In this document: positions 1 to 12,500 of the stretch, piece after piece
Layout of the letters: each line of letters begins with the position of its first letter
Position numbering within the stretch: position 1 is the stretch's first letter
Source of the DNA: Caprimulgus europaeus
Taxonomy: Eukaryota > Chordata > Aves > Caprimulgiformes > Caprimulgidae
Assembly (NCBI GenBank): GCA_907165065.1
Contig: OU015541.1
Coordinates: forward strand, 8,504,501 to 8,568,500
Direction of reading: 5' to 3'
Length of the DNA stretch: 64,000 nt
Notes under the pieces: generated by a model
The model's input: the letters and a program-made list of their open reading frames with translations, nothing else
What the model was told of the DNA's origin: nothing
The model's database searches: none
Made by a program: the position numbers and the translations under genes

Positions 1-270
1 TGTCAAGAGGTTCTAACTTAGTTACTCTTCTCCTATAAGAAAAATAATCATGGAGATAAGATGCAGATCTCAATCTGCCCAAACATTAGAAGTCTCCAGA
101 TAGAGTTCTGGTGTAACCTCATCTCAAACAGACCGGTGCATGTGACAGCCCAAATATCCACGTAACTTCTAAAGGACTTACCTAATATTTTCATTCTGAC
201 ACTTCAAAAGCCACCTAAAACATTATTGCTTTTACAAAGCTACCACCACAAAGAGGAAAAAAAATAATCA

Positions 271-306
271 AACCCCCCAAAACCCCCAACCAACAAACAA
301 ACAAAC
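271..306. repeat. Low complexity A/C-rich with (CAAA)n
   Basis: A/C-rich runs of alternating poly-C and poly-A pass into about four CAAA units. This is simple sequence inside the PTPN1 intron with no further structure seen. Confidence 0.6.
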
Positions 307-2130
307 GAGGTAAAGGCCATGTGTGTAGACTTGGTAGGCTTCAGGGAGGGGAGGAAAAAAAGAAAGACATAAAACTTGTAAGTACAAGAAGGTGAAGGAG
401 GGATGAGAAAAGCTTCTTCTCACATCTTCTTACAGCAAAAGCAGATCACTGTGCTGCATAACCACGATGTTTTCTAGAGTTTAAACAAGCTGCAAATGAC
501 AAGATGCAACTGGAAACAAAAAGCCAAGAGATGCCCCTGGAACCACTGCAGAGAGTTTACAGTTTCTCAAGGGGATCTCCAGGTTCATGCAATAGGAACC
601 ACAGAATGACTCTGTATTTATACTTGCTCTGAATCCCCTACTGTTGTTCAGAGATGCTACACACGGTGTTAATAACCTCAGCTCATGGTAAGAAAGCAAG
701 ACTGTACTACTGCCCCAAATTCCTGCATCACTCATTATCACCATTTAATCTTAAGATAAATGAGCTCATTCAATAAAAATAAATAAATACATTAGATAAT
801 AAAATGTAAGACCCTCTTGCTTTTGAGTGCCCCTTTTTCAGCAAGGTTTACAAAGCCACACAGTGAGTTTCGGGCTGCCTGCATCAACACCACTCCTTGC
901 TCACTGCTTCACCATTTGTATAGGTACACTGCTCACTTTCATGGTCATTACTCAATAATATTTTAAAGTTCTACTGTTTTTTTAAGAAGTTGGGTTTGTT
1001 TTATATTTATTTTTTTTGTTAAACCATCAAGCAGCTGCATATTCCCCCCTTCAATTCCCTCAAAAATATGCAAATATTTTTAAACACATACTTGATTTTC
1101 AAGTATTTAAATTTATTTACATGGGTTTCAGAAAGCAGCTCAGGTTAATATACCAATTTGAACATTGGTTTATTAACAGTAATTAACACTAAAGCTCAGT
1201 ATTAGAAGTTCAACATATAAATCCAGAAAGCTTGGCTCATTTATAAATGTTCTGTGCAGTACTCTGCCCAGAAAAAAAAATAAATCCAGTATTTTTAAAG
1301 GTCTGAGATAATATTCTGTTTAAACAATTTCAAGGATTGTACTAGAACAAGGGCAAAAGACTTCAGATGAAAGCTAATTAGACTGGTTTGCATAATTAAC
1401 ATCACTAGTTACAGTTGGCACTCATGGATGAATTTCCACCTTTTATTAAAATTTATTATCTGGCTTATAGAAATAATTTATTTTGTAAAAATCCACAACA
1501 AAACTGAGATTAAAAGCTTTCTAACGACAGCAGCCAACTGACACTACATCTCTCAGTAACCCAAGTCCTATTTACTAAAAGATAGTAGAAGGCAATGCCA
1601 TGTTGACATCATTTAATCTGATATATTTTTATCCAAAACTCCTTGGTAGAAGGATAAAGTATTTTTTATGTAACAGGCATTTGATCAAGCTATGAAAAAC
1701 CATTTCATCTTTGGTTACAATCAGCAAACTAAAATCTAGATTATGCTCTGAATTTAACCAGGTAATTTGATGGATTAAATCCCCAAGTCTAAACAGAAGA
1801 GCCTCAAAGAGGCAGAAGGAAGTAACTGAAGTATTATCCTGTACGTTTTTCACTGTTTCAGGACCTATTCTTGGAGCCCTGAAAAAAGGTTATTCTACCA
1901 GGCAGTGGCTAATTTAGCTTCAGAAGATCAAGAAAAGGTACTGAAATAAAGGTAGGAAAACAGTGAGAATTCTTGTTCTAGATAAGCACAAACCAGTTGT
2001 AAACTTCATCACCATTACAGGAATTACCCAGAATCATTCTTATTCAGATCTAAATTTCACCTTTAAAAAATAAAAAAATAAAAAACACACACAAAACCAC
2101 ACCATCATCACTTCATTTCAAGTGATGTCT

Positions 2131-2162
2131 GGGGGGGGAAAAAAAAAATAATAAAAAAAAAA
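2131..2162. repeat. G8 run followed by an A-rich tract
   Basis: Eight G bases are followed by an A-rich tract with a few T interruptions. It could be the tail of a decayed insertion, but no element body is recognisable beside it. Confidence 0.5.
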
Positions 2163-5100
2163 TCACTCATGCTTTGTTAATATCAGGAGTTTCACTTTGG
2201 GCAGAAATCGATATGCAGAAAGTGAATCAGTTGAGCCTGACTTCCTGTAAATTGATTTCAGCACACTGAAAACAAGCACATTTAAAAGCTTGAAGCAGAA
2301 GAATGTTCCTGTAAATGAACACAGGCACATAGTTCCATTTAACAACCTCCCATCCTCTCCCTTCACACAGAGGCATGTGTGATTTGATCTGTACAGAGCA
2401 TCGGAGCCCGTACTCTGGTGCAGGGACAAAAACTTGCTAATAATCAGACTCCTTACTCCTGTCAGCTGGATGACAACAGCAGTAAGCAATGAAAATCATC
2501 ACCAGACCCTGTCTGAAGTTGTCTTTTCCTCCCTCCTCCAGGTGTCCACTCTGACAAACTGTCCCCTTAATTTTGAGAAATACAAAAAAAAAAAAATCAC
2601 TGTGGGTTTATGGGCTGTAGGTTGGTTTGTTTGTTTGTTGGGGTGGGTTGAGTGTTTATTAATAATGCCCTTCCTAATGAAACTAGAGTTGTGAGCTTCT
2701 TGTCAAGTATTTAAGACTGAACTCACATGTTTGGTTGGTTGGGTTTTTAATATATATAAAGGATCCTTTAACTGAATTATAGTTTCAGAATTAAACTTGG
2801 CCTGGCATCTGAACTGACAACAACAAAGTATTTTGGATCCAACTGGCATTCTGCAATCAGACCCACTTCCACCACTACCATCACCTCAGTGCCCTCATCA
2901 GGCAACACATTCAAGGTCTTATCAGCTAAAAGCTGAGCAGATCTTTACAGATTCTTTTTCCTTATCTCCCATTTTCAACCCAATATGTATGTCTCCTCCC
3001 AGACTTTTGGTTCTGAACTCATCCTGCTCTTCTATGTTGGCATATTGCCCACTAAAAAGAATATAAATTTTCAGAATATCTGACATTTTTATCACTATTG
3101 TTAACAAGGAATTTGAGAGGCTCCAAAAGTACAAGGTATTGTACCAATATAGGACAGCATAATGTGCCTAAAGAGAGACTCCAGGCAGTGGTTTAGCATT
3201 GGCTCTGTCACTGTTTAAGGCCCTCTGAATAAGCTGGGGAGACTATTAGCATGCCATCTAATGACCAGAACTACTACAATAACAAAAGGACACAGAGCAT
3301 CCAAAGGCAGAACAAGTTCTGTGATCTTGATGAGTAATATCACACTTGCCAAGTCTGAAAGCGAGCAGCTCTGCATATTTGAGGAGCTGAAGTTTGAGTT
3401 TTCCTACTAAGCCTTGATTAAGTTTTTTTTAAAAAGAAACTTCATTTTAGATTAAAACATATACTTCACATGCAGTAACTACAAGCAAAACTTGCCTGTG
3501 GTATTTGTGTCCTTTCACCTTTTCCTGGAAAGTATGTTGACTAAAAGCCAAACAAACAGCACAGCACTTTAGCTGCTTAACAGACAAACACCACACTCAT
3601 TTTGCTCAGGGTAAATATTTTAAAGAAATAAAATAAGATTATGAATGTTAGAATTTTTTAAGAAATGCCAGCATTTGTGCATTTATCTTTTCAGCAGTTT
3701 AAACTTACACAATTGTGTAACTACCACAGCATAATTTTTTATTATTTTAATTATTTTTTTTTACTCATGCCTTTTGTAGATGGCGTGAGTTAAACACATC
3801 CACATTACTAACTGGTATCATATTAAAAATATGGTCACATTAACAGCAGTATTCCCTATCTGCAGCAATATATGCTCATCAGTAACATGCAGAACTTCTT
3901 AAAATAACAGACTGGTCAAAGAGAAAAGGGCAGACTAAATTTCCATGTTATCTTAATTTTGTCAGGGTCATTAAGTTATCAAACATGGGATAAATATCTA
4001 ATTGCCTAGCACACACTACAACTAGAATTCACCAGAGAAAAATAAAGTCAGCACTAGAACAGCACGTTAGCAAGCCACTGCTCTAAGCTCAAAAGAGGCA
4101 GATCCACCACACGGTCCCTTTCCACAACATGGCCCATACAAGAAGCTCAGACTGTCACTTTCCTGATGTGTTTATGAAATTATCCATGAAAGCATAACAC
4201 ATATCAGAGCTTCCAAACAAAGGCTGAATCCCCAGACACTTACAACGTTCCCTCCCTGAGGGAAACACCAGTTTGCTGTGAAGCCAGAGCACAGAGTACC
4301 AGCCCTGTGCTACACCAGGGGCCTGTCCTGGACCTTAAGGAAAATGACGAGGTGTTTACACAGCAGTCCCAAAACACCAACCACAAATAAGCTGGGAATA
4401 CAACCTCAACAACTAATTAGCTTTCCCTTTTCTCCCTAATTGAAACTAATTAGGTAGCACACATGAAGTATGAGGGATTTTAGCTAGCAGCAAGGCCATG
4501 AAGTGACCCTAAGGGACATGTAAAGTATCTACAAAATACGTAAGACCTTAGCAACACCTGTGAAGTGGGTAACATTGCCATCTACTGCAAAGTCATCACC
4601 TCTCCTGAATCCATCATTTTGACTATCCAGAAGGGAAAAAAAAAATATATTTGCAAAGCTTTGGGGTATTTTATAGTTCTAATCCTCAAAACAATCTTAA
4701 CCAAGTCAGAGAAAGAAAGGTTATTTTCTTTCAGAAGAAATGCAGAGCTTCTGTTTTTCAGAGAGTTTGATTTTACAGACACGCATTTAGCACCAGAACA
4801 ATTCCTTGGAAGACATTTGATTCCCTGAATAAGATCACAAGGTTTTTTAACCCTGAATTCAGCAAACAGGAACATGCTTTTTACAGTTTTCAGTTTGCTC
4901 TGCAGCACTGCTTTGTGTTGTAGATGGATGATGAGGTTCAAATAGAAAAAAAACAAACCTTTCTCTCTCTCTCATGGTGTGGTATCTACATTAAAATGGT
5001 GGTCTTCTGGTTACCAGCAATGACGACCAAAGACCATTTACAAATAATACTTGAAAACAGGAAACAGATGACCTCTGAAGTTTTGGTGGGTGCTCAAAAT

Positions 5101-8100
5101 GAGTATTACAGCTACATGGAATGAGATGGCTACATACAGACAATTTGATCAAAAGCAAAAAAAGTCACCAATGTCAGAGAGGCCTTACAGCACTAGATGT
5201 GCCTCAAAAGAGAAAATCTGAGTTTTTAAGGAGTTATGGAGTTGTTCTCATTTGCTTATTATGGTCTACAAACTCAGCAGCTTGACTTGGCACCTTACAA
5301 CACCTCCTAGAAACCACAGCCAATGCAATGAGTAATAGGGAAAGCAGGAGACTTTGTACACTCCGAGATTTCTCACCAATTCATTTTTGTTGTGCTGTTA
5401 ACACAGCATTAGAATTTGCAGGTGAAGGGAAAGACGGGCTGTACGTAAGAATGCACACACGTAATCCTTTGCAAGTTCATTAGAGACTTAAAGCTACAAA
5501 AATATCCTTCTAGGTCTTACAAAGGGAAACATCATACATTTGTTCACATCACTGCTACTGTCCTTTGGATACCCTACAGTCAGGTTTGTTGTTGCTGGCA
5601 TTACATTCCAAAATACACATTTATGTCAACTTGGACTGCTAAAACATTAAAGGGTTTTGATGAGAAAGAGATGGGCCCTTATGCTACACCAGTGATATTG
5701 ATCTGTCTTCTCTTCCAAACAGCCAGTTGTGTCCTCCCTCAAGAGTAGTGCAAATGCCCCAGTTAAGGAAGTCACCACTGAGGACAGCCAGAAGACACCT
5801 CTTGGTTGCTATTATGGATGCTGCTTGTGTTCTCCAAGCAGATTAGTTTTCACCCGCAATGCTCGAACTCATTAGGTTTCTAACTTAGGAGTCAATGTTT
5901 CTCACTACCATTTTAGGAATCCAACCACTTCGCTGTAATGCTCTTGGGTTGACAGCTGTGTTGGAACAACTATATATTTCTCCTTTCAGGAGGGAGGCTA
6001 TTTCTCTGGGCAATTTTTTTAGGCTCTTGTAGGAATGCTTTTGTCCTCCCTGGTCCCTAGAGGCAAGGGAAGAAAGTTTGAGCTTAGCTCCCCTTCCCCA
6101 TCATTAGTGCTATGGGAAAAGCATTGTCCTTGGAAGGGGACATCACCCAGAGCCATGGAAGCCAGGTCTGGAAACCATGCATTTCCTTTACAGGTTTGGT
6201 GAGAAAGCCTTTCTAATTACAAAGCCATTTCTGTATTAGTTGTCTATGGCCTATTTTCCATGATGACACAAAATCACGAACAGAAAGAGTATTACTTAGG
6301 AGTCAGAACTTCTGGAGTTTGCCTAGGTGTTATTTTCTTGATTTGAGCTGGTCTGAAAGTCTTTTACCGTCATGAAAAACAGAAGTGAAAACAGGATTTT
6401 ATGAAAACAGGATTAATATGCAAGCATCATTTTCTACACCCAACACTGACTAAAACTAAACTCAGATCTTATCTCTTAGAATTTAGAGGAGAGAATAAGC
6501 AAGTTATGGGTGTTAACAGAAGCAAATAGGAACTAAAATAGTTATTCTAAGAATTAATTCTTATCTCAAGTTAAACTAGTTATATATGCCTTTAGAAAGT
6601 ACAGTTTGTTAAAGCAGTTTTAGACACCAGCTTGCCATATGTTATGTTAAAATTAGACTTTTTTTTAAAAAAAGCAACAAATTTATGCATGAAGTACTTC
6701 TACTCAGTACACACAGATTTTGAAGAATGCTTTTGCTCATCCAGTAACCTCTGCAGAAAGTACCAAATAAAGCTTATTGGAAAGAAGAAACTAGTTCAGA
6801 ATGGATTTTTTAAGTTAATCTTGTCAATATCTCATAGAACTGCAAACACTTTGCATAAAGTAAACAAAACACCAGCATTGTTTTCCAAATTGTTATTAGT
6901 GCAGTCATTTCATATTCTGCAGAAGTACAGTTAACTGCAATGATTTTTAAATTTCAGGATAGGATTTATAGTAATTTTTACAGGATCTGTACAATTATCC
7001 TATCTCAAAGATCAACAGAAAAGCATTTTGAATACAAACAGCAGCCTGTAAGAAATTCTTGTATAATGGAGAAAGGCAACTTTCTTGGAGGGCAAGAAAA
7101 GGGGGAATATGTATGCTAGACAGACTATGTAAACAACTCATAGAAAACTACAGTTACTTCATTCCAGGGCTCGTGTCTTTTCCTCTGAGGAAGCTTTCAG
7201 TTTGAATTCATACAAGCCACAGACATGATTTTAGTGTAACACAGCCCACATGCCACCTGAAGTATTCTGATGTGTCTGTATATTCACTCTGATTTAAAAA
7301 GCAATGGACTGGTTGCACTAAAGGTGTTTAATGTACCTAGTTTGTCAGTGTGATAAATGCTCATTAATATAATTTTTAAAAGTAATAACATGGGTACCAT
7401 TGAGAAGCAGAGACATTATAAGCTGGCTAAAAATAGTAATTTGAATTCCTAGCTTAGTCAGCTTGGCAGAAACAGCTGTGTTCACTGTAATCTCTAATTA
7501 GTTTGCATATTATAAGAGTTCCAAAGGTTATTTCCCTCTCAGAAACCTACTAAATTAGCCTTCACAGCACAATACTGTTACCATATCAAATGCAACAGCA
7601 ACAGATTATTCAGACTTTAGAGACTTACCACTATTTTTTCATTTATAAAGGCATATATTCTTATTTGATAAGGTAAAGGCAATCTCCTCTCTATCTGGAG
7701 CATTCAGAAGAGCCTGTCTCAAAAGGAAAAGAAAAGGTCCAGTTCATAGCTGCTTGCTTATGAACATGCACTCCTTCTTTAAAGAGCTCTGGACTCTAGT
7801 TTCAGTAATTAATGCACAAAAGTGTTCAGGTAGCTCCTGTATCTATTGAGCAACAAAAGCATGAAACAGACCTGAACACACTTCTCAAACACAGGGAGTA
7901 AAGCCACATCATGACTGTGCTGTGGTACATATATAGACCATGGCAGGAGTATTTTTTAATATAGAATACTACTGGACAGCCAACAGCCATATATCCAACT
8001 TTCTATTAATTCCATCGAAATTCTCAAAGTTATGAGCTTGTATGTAGAGGAAGTACTAAAACACGTCACAAAGGAAGTGTCAGGAATTGTTAAATAGGAA

Positions 8101-8140
8101 GTTGTGAACTCTGCATTACCTATTTAAAAAAAAAAAGAAA

Positions 8141-8254
8141 TGAAAAAATAAATCTACATCTTATTTAGTGGTAAACTTCATTTCCTTGAAGATGTTTGAA
8201 AAAATAAATCTACATCTTATTTAGTGGTAAACTTCATTTCCTTGAAGATGTTTG
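8141..8254. repeat. Perfect tandem duplication, 56-bp unit, two copies
   Basis: The 56-bp unit that begins TGAAAAAATAAATC at 8141 is repeated without a mismatch from 8197, and identity runs on to 8254. The absence of any divergence suggests a recent duplication, or an assembly artefact at an A-rich junction. It lies in PTPN1 intron 1 and overlaps no other feature. Confidence 0.95.
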
Positions 8255-9305
8255 TACCATACTTTGTTTTACTGACTTTCCCAAGATGCAATTTTTAAGT
8301 TAAAAGTGTGAGGAGGATTACTAGATTTATTTAGTAACAAGAAACTCTGTTCATTCAAAATTATGAACCATATGTTACCACAGGTACCAGCTCCATAATG
8401 TAAGGAGGCTTCCCTCCTGTATTGTTTCTTCTCTACAAATTAGGGTATAACACAAAACCCCAGCAAGTTCTAATAAATGGCATAAGGATGCCTCACCCTG
8501 TTGGCCATCAGTAAGAACACAGACAAGGGAACCAAAGATTCAGACTGCCAAAGCACACTTGTCATGTTACTAGCAAAAGCTCCTGACCATTTCTAACACG
8601 ATGAGATTCATGTTTAAAGAGAATGTACAATTAACAGGATTGAACAAACCATGTTCATGCCTCTGCATGCAGAGAAAGGCCAAACATGAGCTTTGCTCCT
8701 ACAACAGACCCAGCAAACAGTCATGCTTTAGTAGTTATGTTTTTCAGTGCACTGCCCAAATCTGTATTTGGGAACTTTAAGTACCTGTAACTGCTTAACA
8801 ACCAGAAAATTAACGACTGCTTAATTCCCAGAAAGAAGTCACAAGTATCCTTTCTTAAACCAATTTCAAGAAAGACTTTTGGACTGAAAATTGAAGAAAC
8901 ACACTGGATTACAAATTCACATGAACAGCTTGTTTCAGTTGAGACCTGCAACGTGGCTCTTGCCATTACAATCACAGATGCCCACTTCACTGTACTTGTA
9001 ATATTCAAATTTGGAAAGGAAAATTTTAGTGATGATTAAAGCATACTGAATTCATTGAATGGTCCAACCTACAGGTTGCCAAGCTACTGCAATGCACACA
9101 AAAACCCGCTGAGAACAAACAGTCCTGCTGAAAACAAATGTTAGATAAAGCAGAATTAGGATACTCCCGTTTTCCCACATGACTGTCTAATACATGTTTA
9201 GGAAACCAATCTAAGCTAAGCTAGTTTAATATTAAAGCTTCCAACTTTCTAAACTTGAGATTATCAGCTCACAATCTATAGACCAAACACAGTTTTGGGG
9301 GTAAG

Positions 9306-9581
9306 TCAAACACTGATACCATTTTCCCCTATCCCCACAAACACAAGCCTACACATTTGTTTACGTGACCATACGACTGTCAGGGCACGGAAGCGCTGAC
9401 CAGGGCACACGACACACGCACGAGCACACTGGTTGGTGATGGGGACAGAACGGACTGTCCAGCCTTCACATGGCTCTGGGACAGCGTGGCTGGGCACCTC
9501 TGTTCTACACCACGGTTTAACAGAAGAAGTTGCACTTAAAGCTGAACATTTACGCAACTGTGTCCAGAGTAGTAAACTGTT
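9306..9581 (-). other. Candidate exon or decayed element: CpG-dense ORF after a splice acceptor
   Basis: On the minus strand a pyrimidine-rich tract ending in CTTAG at 9582-9586 is followed by 91 open codons to a TGA at 9306. The acceptor falls exactly in the reading frame. About eleven CpGs fall in roughly 200 bp, close to the expected frequency and unlike the surrounding intron. The predicted peptide is Cys-, Val- and Arg-rich, for example CARACVVCPGQRFRAL, and matches no family I recognise. I see no strong donor (one weak GTATCA near 9323) and no AATAAA close downstream. It may be an alternative PTPN1 exon, an unrelated exon, a decayed mobile element or chance. Confidence 0.2.
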
Positions 9582-12500
9582 CTAAGAAAAAAAAGAGAAA
9601 AATCAATACTTTTTTGGAAAGAGAAACCTAACCCTTAAACGCTGACAGCAGAGATGTAACATTTACTGAGCTGACATTCAGAGAAGTTTAACTACTTAGA
9701 TCTGAGGTGGGTTTCTGAGCACTTTGCTTTACTAGCTGCCCTTCACACACAAATAATGTATATTAAGTCTTTAGACACAGTGGATATCAATACTGCACTT
9801 GACTTATCATAAGCAGCCTTTATAGTGTGTGTTAGCATTTGGTTCTCACACAGCAAGGCTGAATAAAAGCATGTTTTCAGAAAAGACAACGTGTAAGAAA
9901 ATCTACCAACGGTCAACAAGCCTGAGAACTTCCTGCAGAAAGATACAACCCATTCCTTAACCCAAAAGCAGCCATAACTTAAATGCTAAAATTTATTCTA
10001 TACGTTATCGTTTCTCCAAGTAGCAAAGCAATACTTTAAGACACTGACAGAACCAATCCTGTGTCACTAGAGATTGTTTTAACTGTCACTGCAGTGACAG
10101 AGAGCTTTCACCTCCAGCTGTGCAGGTCATCTTCTCTTCATGTGAAAGCAACTGAGAGTTTAAAAAACAAATGCCGGTGTTAAACAGGCACATCAATGTA
10201 ACCAAGATAAGCTTTCACAGACAGCCTAATGCAGGACAGACTCTGCACTCCAGTACATGAAAAAGACTGCAGAACTTGACAAGCTAGGCCTTCAAAGGAC
10301 TATTTAATCCTCCTCATGCTAATCAAATGGATTTGTGAGTGAAAGTAAGTTGCATGGATCAGATGAGATCAGGACAGATAAAAATGTTTTGCCACTTCAT
10401 GCATCTACTCTACTGCTAGTTTAAAATAATTCACTCTGAGAACACCAATTGATTTAGCAAAGCCAAGCAACAACCATAGCTTCTGTCTGTACAATGACAG
10501 CCTCCTCTCTGGAAATGCACAACTCCATTACTCCCTACACTCCTCTTTGACAGCCCAGCCACAGCGCTGTACCTAAAGCACCACACCCCACAGCTCCACC
10601 AGACTCTTGCTCATCATCTTCCACTTCCCGTCACCCGGAGCCAGTTATCAGTCTTGACTAAACATGCTTCAGAAGTTGGTGGCTATCTCAAACCCTCATT
10701 TGCAGTCTTAGCACATATCTGGAACACTTACAGGAAAAAAAAAAACAACAAACCATAGTGTAAAATGCATTCATTTCCAAATATCTTTAAAACACCCTTC
10801 ACCCCTATCACATCCCTTTCCATTCCCCTGCCCCTCAAAAGTCTGTTACACTGAGGGCTTCTGAGCACTGACCCACAAATAAAGGTTATCAACTATCAGA
10901 ATCACACACAAGTGCCTCCTCTTATACAAACAGTGCTGAGAGCAAAGCACTTCTACTAGAAGATTGGATTATTTTTTTCTAAGTATTCCAAGACAGAAGT
11001 TTGCACGTAGAGAGGTAAGTTTTATATGGAGAACACGTTGTCAGCAAACACTTTAGTACAAGAAAACTCTAAAGCTGTCATTATTACATGAAAACAATAA
11101 ACACATGCTTGCTCCTAACTAGATAGTGATTTAACTACTCTACACTGGACTGTATAAAGCCATCAGGTAAATCCTAGCATAGCACAGGTTCTGAATGGTA
11201 AGCTTTACATAACTCATAAAAAAAGAAATCAGTGACAAATAAGGCATAAGTCAGTAGTTTCCATGAAGTCTTTCTGCTCTGCCTGCTTCCTGACAAGCTT
11301 TAAAAAGACTTGTAAGATTAGACCTCTCCACTAATGCTCTCATGTCGGCTAATAAATCCAGTAACTTAGCAGCTGTAAAGATTTTACATATTTTCAACCT
11401 CCTGTTCCAGTCTTTCACTTCTACTGAAAATGAGTCTGGTGGACACAGAACAAACAAGCTCCAGAACCTGGGGTACCCTGTTCCTAAGCCTGTCTCCAGA
11501 GAGGACAGCTGACCACCTTGGGTTTTGAACCTCAGGCTGGCAAATCAAACAACCAACCTCCCCAACTCAATATTGCATTTTTCAGTACACTACCAATAAA
11601 ACCACAGCTTATGTTGTAATATGCAAGGATAAAAAGGATGAGCTTGTTGGTTCACAACACATGTTGTCCTTCACATATTTACTGGTTTTGAAACAGTACA
11701 AGGGCAGATCTGCTCTGGTCATGAAACACTTCAGGCCAGTTCTGAGAAGATATCGATACTGGGAATGAAAACATTGTACAAGGTGAAACAAGTTTCCTGT
11801 TCATGGCATCCTACAGACACTGCTGGACACTGCGCAGTTCTAGGGAGCAACTGCGACTTAATGTGAAAATTCCTGTTGTCAGAAGTTTAAGAAACAAGTC
11901 ACAATGTTGCTTTCCAATTTAATTTAACTGCAAAGGGAATAAACAAAATCATTTTCTAGAGCTGGGTAGCTGTCAACTTCCCCATTCTTTAATGGTTAAA
12001 ACTCTCACAATTTTTCTTCCATTTCTGGAAATATTCAGAAAATGTTTAAAATGTCTGTATATGTATTTCGGCTGTTTAAGAAGCTCTGTAGTATTTTTCC
12101 AGTTCTTGCTCCAACGACCCACCCTCTCCTCCTTTCCAAAAGAAGTTCCTCTTGCTAAAACCTCTTGCTTGTGTCAGAGTTCTGTTTTTCCAGTAGCCCC
12201 CATCTTTAGTCATTTATGCCTCCACAATGCAGAGCAAGAATGTGTGATTGTACACAAGGCTGGCAGAGGTTTAGTCGTACTTCAAGCAGCTACAATGACT
12301 GTACAGAAGACAGTGGAAAAAATAGGTCCCCCAGTATAATGGAATCGAGATCTTCTGAACTAGTATGGGTTATTTTTCCTGTCAGAAAAAGGAAGTATAC
12401 TCTTCCTTAGTCAAAGATGCATTTTTAAAATAATTTCACATTTTACTTCCTGTGATCATATTAAAAGGTCACACTGTTTATGCTACTGTAACCTGTTACT

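Noticed and set aside
4582-4956. 124-codon minus-strand frame
   Set aside because: The opposite strand is also open, composition is AT-driven, and it bears no relation to PTPN1 exons.
9306-9557. Thrombospondin type 1 repeat in the Cys-rich minus-strand peptide
   Set aside because: The WSxC and CSxTCG signatures are absent, so the Cys and Trp spacing does not fit.
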